Below are positions 10,819 to 22,938 of a stretch of DNA of 64,000 nucleotides, in pieces. This DNA is from Haematobia irritans (taxonomy: Eukaryota > Arthropoda > Insecta > Diptera > Muscidae), in contig NC_134400.1 in the NCBI RefSeq assembly GCF_050003625.1, forward strand, positions 43,696,557 to 43,760,556, given 5' to 3'. The position numbers and the translations under genes were made by a program. The notes under the pieces were generated by a model. It searched no databases, was not told the DNA's origin, and saw only the letters and a list, made by a program, of their open reading frames with translations. Positions within the stretch are counted from its first letter, which is position 1, and each line of letters begins with the position of its first letter.

Positions 10819-13521
10819 CCCAGCAAAAAAATTTGGAAGTTCTTCCAAAGGCACAATTTTAAAAGCACTTCCAGAAGATGCACTCCCAATGATGTTCTTT
10901 ATTTTAACTACCCAGGAAGTTCTTTTAATTCAATTTTTTATAACTTAGTTTTTTCATACTCTTAATGCGTAATTTTAACTTTTTATACCCTCCATCATAG
11001 GATGGGGGTATATTAACTTTGTCATTCCGTTTGTAACACATCGAAATATTGCTCTAAGACCACATAAAGTATATATATTCTGGGTCGTGGTGAAATTCTG
11101 AGTCGATCTAAGCATGTCCGTCCGTCCGTCCGTCCGTCCGTCTGTTGAAATCACGCTAACTTCCGAACGAAACAAGCTATCGACTTGAAACTTGGCACAA
11201 GTAGTTGTTATCGATGTAGGTCGGATGGTATTGAAAATGGGCCATATCGGTCCACTTTTACGTATAGCCCCCATATAAAGGGACCCTAAGATTTGGCTTG
11301 TGGAGCCTCTAACAGAAGCATATTTCATCCGATCCGGCTGAAATTTGGTATATGGTGTTGGTATATGGTCTCTAACAACCATGCAAAAATTGGTCCACAT
11401 CGGTCCATAATTATATATAGCCCCCATATAAACCGATCCCCAGATTTGGCTTGCGGAGCCTAAAAGAGAAGCAAATTTCATCCGATCTTGCTGAAATTTG
11501 GTATATGGTGTTGGTATATGGTCTCTAACAACCATGCAAAAACTGGTTCACATCGGTCCATAATTGTATATAGCCCCCATATAAACCGATCCCCAGATTT
11601 GGCTTGCGGAGCCTCAAAGAGAAGAAAATTTCATCCGATCCGCCTGAAATTTGGTACATGGTGTTGGTATATGGTTTCTACTAATCATGCAAAAATTGGT
11701 CCACATCGATCCATAATTATATATAGCCCCCATATAAACCGATCCCCAGATTTGGCTTGCGGAGCCTCAAAGAGAAGCAAATTTCATCCGATCCGGCTGA
11801 AATTTGGTACATGATATTGGTATATTGCCTCTAACAATCATGCACAAATTGGTCCACATCGGTCCATAATTATATATAGACCCCATATAAACCGATCTCC
11901 AGATTTGACCTCCGGAGCCTCAAAGAGAAGCAAATTGCATCCGATCCGGCTGAAATTTGGTACATGGTATTGGTATATGGTCTCTAACATCCGTGCAAAA
12001 ATTGGTCCACATCGGTCCATAATTATATATAGCGCCCATATAAACCGATCCCCAGATTTGGGTTGCGGAGCCTCAAAGAGAAGCAAATTTCATCCGATCC
12101 GCCTGAAATTTGGTACATGATATTGGTATATGGTCTCTAAGAACCATGCAAAAATTGGTCCACATCGGTTCCTAATTATATATAGCCCCGTATAAACCGA
12201 TCCCCAGATTTGGCTTGCGAAGTCTCCAAGAGAAGCAAATTTCATCCAATCCGGTTGTAATTTGGAACATGGTGTTGTATATGATCTTTAACAACCGTGC
12301 CAGAATTGGTCCATATCGGTCCATAATTATATATAGCCTCCATATAAAACGTTCTCCAGATTTGACCTCCGGAGCCTCTTGGAGGAGCAAAATTCATCCG
12401 ATCCGGTTCAAATTAGGAACGTGGTGTTAGTATATGGTCGCTAACAACCATACCAAAATTGGTCCAATCACACAAAAATTGGTCCATATCGGTTCATAAT
12501 CATGGTTGCCACTAGAGCCAAAAATAACCTACCAAAATTTTATTTCTATAGAAAATTTTGTCAAAATTTTATTTCTATAGAAAATTTTGTTCAAATTTTA
12601 TTCGGTTCATAATCATGGTTGCCACTCGAGCCAAAAATAATCTACCAAGATTTTATTTCTATAGAAAATTTTGTCAAAAGTTTATTTCTGTAGAAAATTT
12701 TGTTAAAATTTTATTTCTGTAGAAATTTTTGTCAAAATTTCCTTTCTATAGAAAATTTTGTCAAAATTTTTATTTCTATAGAAAATTTTGTGAAAATTTT
12801 ATTTGTATAGAAAATTTTGTTAAAATCTTATTTCTGTAGAAAATTTTGTCAAAATTTTATATCTACTTTGTCAAACTGAATTATATACGTATTGGATCGA
12901 TCTTTTTTGATTTAATATATACCACGTATGGACTTACATACAATTTAGAAGATGGTGTTAGGAGGTTTTAAGATACCTTGCCATCGGCAAGCGTTACCGC
13001 AACTTAAGTAATTCGATTGTGGAATGCAGTGTTTAGAAGAAGTTTCTACGCAATCCATGATGGAGGGTACATAAGCTTCGGCCTGGCCGAACTTACGGCC
13101 GTATATACTTGTTTTGTTTTAAATAGGTTAAAAACAGAGTAAGAATTCATAAAATGGTACAAATCATTTAAAATTTGTCGAAAAAAATGCTAAATCCAAT
13201 CTGAAAAAATTGTGAATTTTTGAGAATATTTGAGGTCAAACGTTTCCAACAAGCGTTAAATTTCATTAAAAATTATAAAAAATTATAAAAATTATTTATT
13301 TGGCAAAATATCACATAACTTTTTAATTTACATCCAAAACATTGAATTCGGGTCACACCTAAAGAAGTGATGCAAATTCAGTGCACCGGCTGTTGAAATG
13401 GTGGACTTCCGTCCTATGACAAGCCCATGTTAAATTCATCGCTTCTGCGTCAATTTTGCACCACTTCCGGTTCCAAAAAGAACATTTTCATTACTTTTTT
13501 GGCGACGCTTTTTTTGCTGGG
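10819..13521. mobile_element. T: TIR element (CCCAGCAAAAAAA ends) holding A5
   Basis: The ends CCCAGCAAAAAAA and TTTTTTTGCTGGG are perfect inverted repeats flanked by TA (10817-10818, 13522-13523). Without A5 it is about 570 bp and non-coding, so it is a MITE. It is inserted in the minisatellite of A4. Confidence 0.85.
10984..13115 (-). mobile_element. A5: family A element, complete, inside T
   Basis: It starts TATACCCTCCATCATAGGAT, has a GTCC tract at 11118-11140, monomers to about 12430, minisatellite at 12530-12860, and the hairpin end with TTCGGCCTGGCCGAA and CTTGTTTT. It is inserted next to a T-run of T (TAATTTTAACTTTT). Confidence 0.85.
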
Positions 13522-13614
13522 TATCTCTATAGAATTAAAATTTTGACATTTTCTACAGAAATAAAATTTTGCCAAAATTTTCTATAGAAATAAAATTTGA
13601 CAAAATTTTCTATA

Positions 13615-14129
13615 CACTCAAAAAAAGTGAACTCTCTATTTCACTAAAGCCAATTTAACTTTATTTTAGTTCATGTAGTTATTATGTTTAGAGAAATTTT
13701 CCTTTACTCTAATAATTTTTTGTGTACGTTAGTTAAATTAACTAAAACCGAGGAAAAAAATATACTCAAATGAAGCATAAAGATTAACTAAATTCGTGTC
13801 TTCCACAAAATAGTTCAGAATTTCTTTAAATTGGTAAATTTTACCAAAAATGCATCCATCATGAACTTCGTATGTCACTAAAGACATTCTTGCAATTTTG
13901 AACTCCAAGTTTTTCCTTCAAACTACAAAATGTTCTTTAACAAGTGAAAAAACTTAGTTATGTCTAATAAATTTTCTTGAATTTGTCGAAAAATATTTAC
14001 TTATTTTTATGACATCGGCGTTATGCCAACGTTTGTAATACTGTTTAGTTAAAATTCTCTACAAATATTAAAAATTTTCTAATATTAACAGAAAGTTTTC
14101 TCTCTGGTGAGTTCACTGTTTTTTCAGTG
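13615..14129. mobile_element. U1: 515-bp TIR element (CACTCAAAAAAAGTGAACTC)
   Basis: The left end CACTCAAAAAAAGTGAACTC and right end GAGTTCACTGTTTTTTCAGTG are inverted repeats with TA on both sides. It has no open frame. The terminal repeat matches U2 (21046-24335). Confidence 0.82.
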
Positions 14130-15130
14130 TAGGAATAAAATTTCGACAAAATTTTCTATAGAAATAAAATTTTGCTATATTATTTTTGTTCGAGTGGCAA
14201 GCATGATTATGAACCGATATGGACCAATTTTTGTGTGATTGGGGATCGCCTATATATAACTATAGACCGATATGGACCAATTTTGGCATGGTTATTAGCG
14301 GCCTTACATTAACACCACGTTGCAAATTTCAACCGGATCGGATGAATTTTGCTCGTCCAAGTGGCTCCGGAGTTGAAATCTGGGGATCGGTTTATATAGG
14401 GGCTATATATAATTATGGACTGATATGGACCAATTTTTGCATGGTTGTTAGAGACCATATACTAACACCACGTACCAAATTTCAACCGGATCGGAAGAAT
14501 TTTGCTCCTCTAAGAGGCTCCAGAGTTCAAATCTGGGGATCGGTTTATATGTGGGCTATATACAATTATGGACCGATGTGGACCAATTTTTGCATGGTTA
14601 TTAGAGACCATATACTAACACCATGTACCAAATTTCAGCCGGATCGGATGAAATTTGCTTCTCTTAGAGCAAGCCAAATTTGGGGGTCCGTTTATATGGG
14701 GGCTATACGTAAAAGTGGACCGATATGGACCAATTTTTTGCATGGTTGTTAGAGACCGTATACTAACACCATGTCCAAATTTTCATCCGGATCGGATGAA
14801 ATTTGCTTCTCTTAGAGCAATCGCGAGCCAAATTTGGGGCTCCGTTTATATGGGGGCTATACGTAAAAGTGGACCGATTTTCAATACCATCCGACCTACA
14901 TCAATAACACCTACTTGTGCCAAGTTTCAAGTCGATAGCTTGTTTCGTTCGGAAGTTAGCGTGATTTCAACAGACGGACGGACGGACGGACGGACATGCT
15001 CAGATCTACTCAGAATTTCACCACGACCCAGAATATATATACTTTATGGGGTCTTAGAGCAATATTTCGATGTGTAACAAACGGAATGACAAAGTTAATA
15101 TACCCCCATCCTATGGTGGAGGGTATAAAA

Positions 15131-17593
15131 AATTTTCGACAATATTTTTTATAGAAAAAAAATTTTGACAAAATTTTCTATAGAAATAAATTTTGACAAA
15201 ATTTTCTATAGAAATAAAATTTTGACGAAATTTTCTATAGAAATGAAATTTTGACAAAATTTTTTATCGAAATAAAATTTTGACAAAATTTTCTATAGAA
15301 ATAAAATTTTGACAAAATTTTCTATAGAAATAAATTTTGACAAAATTTTCTATAGGAATAAAATTTTGACAAAATTTTCTATAGAAATAAAATTTTGACA
15401 AAATTTTCTATAGAGATAAAATTATGACAAAATTTTTTATAGAAATAAAATTTTGACAAAATTGTCTATAGAAATAAAACCTTCACAAAATTTTTTCTAT
15501 AGAAATAAAATTTTGACAAAATTTTCTATAGAATTAAAATTTTGAGAAAATTTTCTATAAAAAAATCGGCAATATTTTTTTACGAAAAACAACATTTTGA
15601 TAAAATTTTCTATATAAATAAAATTTTGACAATATTTTCTATAGAATTAAAATTTTGAGAAAATTTTCTATAAAAAAAAATTCGCCAATATTTTTTATAG
15701 AAATAAAATTTTTACAAAATTTTCTATAGAAATAAAATTGTGACAAAATTTTCTATAGAAGTAAATGTTAACAGAATTTTCTATAGAATTAAAATTTTGA
15801 GAAAATTTTCTATAAAAAAATCGTCAATATTTTTTAAGAGAAATAAAATTTTGATAAAATTTTCTATAGAAATAAAATTTTGACAAAATTTTCTATAGAA
15901 ATAAAATTTTGACAAAATTTTCTATAGAATTAAAATTTTCTATAAAAAAGAAAAATTCGCCAATATTTTTTTTAGAAATAAAATTTTTACAAAATTTTCT
16001 ATAGAAAGAAAATTTTGACAAAATTTTCTATAGAAATTACGGTTAACAAAATTTTCTATATAAATAAAATTGTAACAAAATTTTCTATGGAGATAAGATT
16101 TTGATAAAATATTCTAAAAAAATCAGCAATATTTTTTTAAGAGAAATAAAATGTTGATAAAATTTTCTATAGAAATCACATTTTGACAAAATTTTCTATA
16201 GAAATAAAATTTTAACAAAATTTTCTATAGAATTAAAATTTTGAGAAAATTTTCTTTAAACAAAAATCGCCAATATTTTTTATGGAAATAAAACTTTGAC
16301 AAAATTTTCTATAGAAATAAAATTTTGACAAAATTTTTTATAGAAATAAATTTTAACAAAATTTTCTATAGAAATAAAATTTTAACAAAATTTTCTATGG
16401 ACATAAAATTTTGATAAAATGTTCTAAAAAGATAAAATGTTGACAACATTTTCTATGGAAATAAAATTTTGACAAAATTTTCTAGGAAAATAAAATGTTG
16501 ACAAAATTTTCTATAGGAATAAAATGTTGACAAGGTTTATAGAAATAAAATTTTGACAAAATTTTCTATAGAAATAAACTTTTGACAAGGTTTATAGAAA
16601 TAAAATTTGAACAAAATTTTCTATAGATATAAAATGTTGACAAAATTTTCTACAGAAATACAGTTGACAAACTTTTCTGTAGTAATACAATTTTGACAAA
16701 ATTTTCTATAGAAATAAAATTTTGACACAATTTGCTATAGAAATAAAATTTTGACAAAATTTTCCATAGAAATACAATTTCGACAAAATTTTCTATAGAG
16801 GTAAAATTTTGACAAAATTTTCTATAGAAATAAATAGTGTATAGGGCTTTGCCCAAATAAATTTGATAAGCATACTTTGCCTCTGTTGGTTAAGCTACAC
16901 TTGTAGTTCAGTCAATGCATGGTTTTAAGCTGAAATCAAAAACAACAATAAATAAAATTTTGACAAAATTTTCTATAGAAATAAAATGTTGACAAAATTT
17001 TCTAGGAAAATAAAATTTTGACAAAATTTTCTATAGAAATAAAATTTTGACAAACTTTTCTGTAGTAAAAAAATTTTGACAAAATTTTCTATAGAAATAT
17101 AATTTTGACACCATTTTCTATATAAATAAAATTTTTACAAAATTTTCTATAGAAATTAAATTTTGATAAAATTTACTATACTCGTAGAAATAAAATTTTG
17201 ACAAAATTTTCTATAGAAATTAAATTTTGACAAAATTTTCTATAGAAATTAAATTTTGATAAAATTTGCTATACTCGTAGAAATAAAATTTTGACACAAT
17301 TTTCTACAGAAATTAAATTTTGACAAAATTTTCTATTGAAATCAAATTTCGACAAAATTTTTTATAGAAATAAAATTTTCTTTAAAAATAAAATGTTGAC
17401 AAAATTGTTTATAGGAATAAAATTTTGATTAAATTTTCTTTAGAAATAAAATTATGACAAAATTTTCTTTACGAATGAAATTTTGACAAAATTTTCTTTA
17501 GAAATAAAATTTTGATTAAATATTCTTTAGAAATGAAATTTTGACAAAATTTTCTTTAGAAATAAAATGTTGACAAAATTTTCTACAGAAAAT
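15131..17593. repeat. 2.46-kb array of a 29-bp AT-rich minisatellite
   Basis: About 80 tandem copies of the unit AAAATTTTCTATAGAAATAA plus AATTTTGAC, centred on the palindrome TTTTCTATAGAAAA. Variants are interspersed, and higher-order blocks with GCCAATATTTTTTATAG recur at 15560, 15680, 15820, 15960, 16125 and 16270. The array directly follows A4's end and leads to a decayed family A hairpin end. It is therefore the expanded minisatellite of an element that has lost its monomers. Confidence 0.85.
16828..16950. repeat. 123-bp non-repeat insert inside the minisatellite
   Basis: The segment from TAGTGTATAGGGCTTTGCCC to AAAAACAACAATAAA is unlike the array around it and ends in an A-rich tail. 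It could be the 3' end of a retroposon. I cannot identify it. Confidence 0.45.
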
Positions 17594-17645
17594 AGAGGGT
17601 ATATAAGATTCCCCCTGGCCGAACATTCGGTCATATATACTTATT
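17594..17645 (-). mobile_element. A6: decayed family A hairpin end
   Basis: GAGGGTATATAAGATTCCCC, CTGGCCGAACATTCGGTCAT and ATATACTTATTTT match the family A hairpin end with several substitutions. It closes the long minisatellite. Confidence 0.7.
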
Positions 17646-19005
17646 TTATTTCACATTTATTTTAACTCCATTTAAGCATTGCTTTTGCGTATTTAATTCG
17701 TTGCATTACATAGCAGACACCCTCAAGATAGGGTTTACTGTACACGTCGCTAGGCTTTAAGTTAATTTCATACATAACTCCACTTCATCCATATCCGTCA
17801 GTGGGCAAAATGTTGCCAACAATGACAGATTACCACCGCGTAGCCTAGAGTTTTTCTTAATATTCTCGTGATATGTCATAGGATACTGCAGTGAAAACAC
17901 ATTGTTCGCCTTAATGATATTTAGAGTGAAAACACACACAGACACACTCACTCACACAAAAGGCACTCTCACAAAATTAAATTTCCTATGACCCCATAAG
18001 GACCATAGTAAAATGGATTTTGAAAATGGTTGCCATGGCTTTAAATTACGCGAATACACAGAGCCGCATTCCTGTACTATTTTTTCCTCGACCTCTTTGT
18101 CGCCATCATCATCACGGGTCTATGTCCTTAGGGTCCATTTTTAGCACTATTGTGTTAATGGGAGTTGCTTGGGCTTCTCCAAAGGCTCTGCTAAGCAACG
18201 AAATTAGTGTCACATTTTAATGAAATGAATTTCAAGAGAAAAATGGGTCAATTCCCATGCAATGTCCAGTTTTTTTTTTAAATTTAGTGAAATTGAAATT
18301 TACCTGTTGGCTAAAGGAAAACAAAAAATCGGAATGAGTTTTGCCTTAATTATCTTTCACTTTTGCTTCTTAGTGAATGCTAATGACTCTTTGCCTTTGC
18401 CTTAGAATTTATGATAGTGCTAAAAGTATTTCTCTTTTGTTGTCTAGTCATTAATATTAGAAAACGAAATGAAAGACCAACACAAATATTGAATACAATA
18501 CAAAGGGAAAGAAAGGATTGATGCCATTGAGAAACTAGACTTTCTCCTAAAGGATTCTAATGGAAGAGATAAGAGGTAAACATGTAATTTCTGAGAATAT
18601 AGACACGGAGTAGGTTCAATTAAATCGACCATGCCCTAGGAGTATTACTACTTCCATTAGAAAATCTAAGGAAATAAAAACGAGAGACTCATAAAGACTG
18701 CAGACATATCATGTCAAATCTGTTGTGATAACCAATTTTTTTTGTCAAAAAAAAAATGCTATTAGAGTCATACTGTCTTAATATAGAGCTTGAACCAAAT
18801 GACTGAAAATTTGGCAGACATAACTAAAAAAGTTTGTTAGTTAAGACAACCAATTTTTGTCTGGCGATACTGGGGTCAGTACTTAATAACGCTGATCCGC
18901 ATGAAACTATCCCTACCATAAATATTGATTTTAGATCCCATAAAATACGTACTGAACTTCTCAGCTTCACCTTCTGAGTCGATTTCCTGTTCACAGGATT
19001 CAGTT
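17646..19005. other. Low-copy region, no recognised gene
   Basis: About 1.36 kb without the repeats that fill the rest of the window and with less extreme AT content. The longest frames (64 aa minus at 17757-17951, 66 aa plus at 18020-18220, 62 aa minus at 18444-18632) have no motif I recognise and no flanking splice pattern. It is probably old intergenic or intronic DNA. Confidence 0.5.
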
Positions 19006-19294
19006 CCCCTCAAAAAAAAATCGCTTCTCTAACATATGTTCCAAACCTATTTAGCAGGAAGCACATATATTATTGGATACTGCCGAAACATTAATATGTT
19101 TGTTTTATGCGAACATATTATATGTTTGGAAGAATTTTGAGCCCAAAAATATTATATGCTTGGAAGAATTTTCTCCAAATAAGATTGTGCTCATTCCCTC
19201 ACATAATTTTCACTTCCACGAAATTTTTTAGTTCTTGGCACCTTTTTCTGTAATACAAATAATGTTGAAGAAATTAATCAATTTTATAATTTTT
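19006..19294. mobile_element. V1: left part of a V-type TIR element
   Basis: CCCCTCAAAAAAAAATCGCT and about 280 bp more match the left ends of V2 (37218), V4 (46151) and V3 (52104). It is cut by A7 after ATTTTATAATTTTT. The V text resumes at 25093 with AAATTTTACCTTTCGCC, exactly as in V3. Confidence 0.78.
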
Positions 19295-22087
19295 TATACC
19301 CTCCATCATAGGATGGGGGTATATTAACTTTGTCATTCCGTTTGTAACACATCGAAATATTGCTCTAAGACCCCATAAAGTATATATATTCTGGGTCGTG
19401 GTGAAATTCTGAGTCGATCTAAGCATGTCCGTCCGTCCGTCCGTCCGTCCGTCTGTTGAAATCACGCTAACTTCCGAACGAAACAAGCTATCGACTTGAA
19501 ACTTGGCACAAGTAGTTGTTATCGATGTAGGTCGGATGGTATTGAAAATGGGCCATATCGGTCCACTTTTACGTATAGCCCCCATATAAAGGGACCCTCA
19601 GATTTGGCTTGTGGAGCCTATAACAGACGCATATTTCATCCGATCCGGCTGAAATTTGGTACGTGGTGTTGGTATATGGTCTCTAACAATCATGCAAAAA
19701 TTGGTCCACATCGGTCCATAATTATATATAGCCCCCATATAAACCGATCCCCAGATTTGGCTTGTGGAGCCTCTAAGAGAAGCATATTTCATCCGATCCG
19801 GCTGAAATTTGGTACGTGGTGTTGGTATATGGTCTCTAACAATCATGCAAAAATTGGTCCACATCGGTCCATAATTATATATAGCCCCCATATAAACCGA
19901 TCCCCAGATTTGGCTTGCGGAGCCTCAAAGAGAAGCAAATTTCATCCGATCCGGCTGAAATTTGGTACATGATGTTGGTATATGGTCTCTAACAACCATG
20001 CAAAAATTGGTCCACATCGGTCCATAATTATATATAGCCCCCATATAAACCGATCCCCAGATTTGGCTTGTGGAGCCTCTAAGAGAAGCATATTTCATCC
20101 GATCCGGCTGAAATTTGCTACATGGTGTTGGTATATGGTCTCTAACAATCATGCAAAAATTGGTCCACATCGGTCCATAATTATATATAGCCCCCATATA
20201 AACCGATCCCCAGATTTGGCTTGTGGAGCCTCTAAGAGAAGCATATTTCATCCGATCCGGCTGAAATTTGGTACGTGGTGTTGGTATATGGTCTCTAACA
20301 ATCATGCAAAAATTGGTCCACATCGGTCCATAATTATATATAGCCCCCATATAAACCGATCCCCATATTTGGCTTGCGGAGCCCCAAAGAGAAGCAAATT
20401 TCATCCGATCCGTCTGAAATTTGGTACATGATGTTGGTATATGGTCTCTAACAACCATGCAAAAATTGGTCCACATCGGTCCATAATTATATATAGCCCC
20501 CATATAAACCGATCCCCAGATTTGGCTTGTGGAGCCTCTAAGAGAACCATATGTCATCCGATCCGGCTGAAATTTGGTACATGGTGTTGGTATATGGTCT
20601 CTAACAATCATGCAAAAAGTGGTCCACATCGGTCCATATATAGCCCCTATATAAACCGATCTCCACATTTGGCTTGCGAAGCCTCAAAGAGAAGCAAATT
20701 GCATCCGATCCGGCTGAAATTTGGTACATGGTATTGGTATATGGTCCCTAGCAACCGTGCAAAAATTGGTCCACATCGGTCCATAATTATATATAGCGCA
20801 CATATAAACCGATCCCCAGATTTGGGTTGCGGAGCCTCTAAGAGAAGCAAATTTCATCCGATCCGGCTGAAATTTGGTACATGGTATTGGTATATGGTCT
20901 CTAGCAACCGTGCAAAAATTGGTCCATATCGGTCCATAATTATATATAGCCCCCATATAAAACGTTCTCCAGATTTGACCTCCGGAGCCTCTTGGAGGAG
21001 CACAATTCATCCGATCCGGTTCAAATTAGGAACGTGGTGTTAGTACACTGAAAAAACAGTGAACCCTTTTCCATTGCAAAATGAACTAAACTGTAGTAAT
21101 ATTGACCATGATTTAGCCCTTAAGATTTTTTTTCAACTTGTCTAGCTTATAATTCTCTTAAATTTTAGTTCATCTATAACATTGTATTTTAGGTTCATTT
21201 TACAACACCATAAGATTTATATACCCCTACCAAGTTAAAAAGTCAGTATTACTTTGGTTTACTTGCTTATTTTATGGGAAACCCGATAATAAAAATTGGT
21301 TTACAGTCTCTTTAAAATGTCGACGACTAAACTATTTTTAACTCAATCTTTCCACAGTACAGAGAAATTAAATAATTAAAGGAACAACAAACCGTTTTAC
21401 TATTACGAAAAATTTCATACATTAAAATTAAACATTCTTTAAGCAAAAGTACTTTATTATAAAAACTTATGATGAAATTTCTTAATACAATGTTTTTTTG
21501 TGAATAAAAATTATGACCACGTGGAACAGAGAGTAGTTCATTTGAACTCGCTGTTTGTAACATTTTGACTTATCCTTTTTTTATTCATCGTAGGTAATTT
21601 TTTCACATATCTTGCTGGAAAAAAATGGAAGCAATAATAAAAATTGTTAAAAAGTAACACTATGTAATGAAATATAATTTTTTAATTCTTCATTTTAGCT
21701 TGTAACTTACCATATTTGGGGAAATTTTATCAAATGGTGTAAGGAATTCAACTTTTCTTTGGAAAACGTATCTCATAAAATGTGTACCTGAAACAATTAG
21801 AGAAATAATGAAGTATTCTATATAAACTCATAAAAATGTGTTGTTATCGATGTGAAGGATATAATAAAATAAATATTCTAGTTGAAAGAAAGCCAAAGTT
21901 TTAATATAAAATGTACCAATTCTCTATTAAATTGTACGCTGAGGGGAAATATAAAAAGTTGTCCAAATTTGGGTTACTCTGAAATTAAATATTTATTTTT
22001 TACATTAAATAAAATTATTAAATAGGTTTCCAAAAAATCTAATGAAAAAATAATAAAATGCATAAAAAAACCAAATATTCTAGTTAA

Positions 22088-22373
22088 CCTTAGACAGTCA
22101 TCATTCGTCAAAATGACGACACGTAATCTCATTTTCGATTTAAAACACATTTTAGTCTATTGGGAAATAGTAAATTTAAGTTATACTAATTCAACCGTTT
22201 TATAAATTTTTGTTTTATACTAATTAAAACCAAATTGAATATGAAAATAAATTCAAGTTTGGTTCACTTTTTCGCTCACGATGCAAATTATAGCGTCATG
22301 AAATGAGCCGTAGTCAAAATGAAGAAGGACGACTTTAATGTACATACAAAAAAAAAAGAATGACTGTCCAGGG
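22088..22373. mobile_element. piggyBac-type MITE with TTAA target duplication
   Basis: The left end CCTTAGACAGTCATCATTC and right end GAATGACTGTCCAGGG are inverted repeats. TTAA is present at 22084-22087 and 22374-22377. At 286 bp it is non-coding. TTAA duplication is the hallmark of the piggyBac superfamily. The repeat text continues across it. Confidence 0.8.
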
Positions 22374-22584
22374 TTAAAAGAAAGTTAAAGAATCCTTACC
22401 ACTTCACTATTAAATTACAGACAAAGGAGTACTAAAAAATTTTCCAAATTTTTAAGGGGTTATTCTGAAATTAAATATTTGTTTTTTACATTAAAAATAT
22501 TACATTGGTTTCCAAAATATTTGATTAAAGGAATACTAAAATAAGGTATTAAAAGGGAGCCACCGTGGTGCAAGGTATTAAAAA

Positions 22585-22938
22585 GGGAGCCACCGTGGTG
22601 CAATGGTTAGCATGCCCGCCTTGCATACACAAGGTCGTGGGTTCGATTCCTGCCTCGACCGAACACCAAAAAGTTTTTCAGCGGTGGATTATCCCACCTC
22701 AGTAATGCTGGTGACATTTCTGAGGGTTTCAAAGCTTCTCTAAGTGGTTTCACTGCAATGTGGAACGCCGTTCGGACTCGGCTATAAAAAGGAGGTCCCT
22801 TATCATTGAGCTTAACATGGAATCGGGCAGCACTCAGTGATAAGAGAGAAGTTCACCAAAAGTGGTATCACAATGGACTGAATAGTCTAAGTGAGCCTGA
22901 TACATCGGGCTGCCACCTAACCTAACCTAACCTAACCT
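22585..22938 (+). mobile_element. SINE 1: tRNA-derived, full length, (CCTAA)n tail
   Basis: The A-box-like TGGTGCAATGGTTAGCATG and B-box-like GGTCGTGGGTTCGATTCC form a tRNA-like head at 22593-22660. A unique body follows (GTGGATTATCCCACCTCAGT, GGAACGCCGTTCGGACTCGG), with a tail of CCTAA repeats. The target duplication AAGGTATTAAAA flanks it (22572-22583, 22939-22950). A third copy of that sequence plus a 17-bp SINE head (GGGAGCCACCGTGGTGC) precedes it at 22543-22571. Confidence 0.88.

Larger units (their letters stand above)
10383..15130 (+). mobile_element. A4: family A element split by T (with A5) and U1
   Basis: The hairpin end at 10383 (AACAAGTATATACGGCCG) leads into the minisatellite (10610-10810). 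Then come insertion T (10819-13521), more minisatellite, insertion U1 (13615-14129), the linker, monomers (14190-14870), and the terminal domain with a GGAC tract ending GGTGGAGGGTATAAAA at 15130. Removing T and U1 restores an ordinary A element. Confidence 0.82.

Noticed and set aside
18020..18220. Possible small secreted protein with a hydrophobic stretch
   Set aside because: 66 codons in non-coding-like context, no conserved motif, no splice or promoter evidence.
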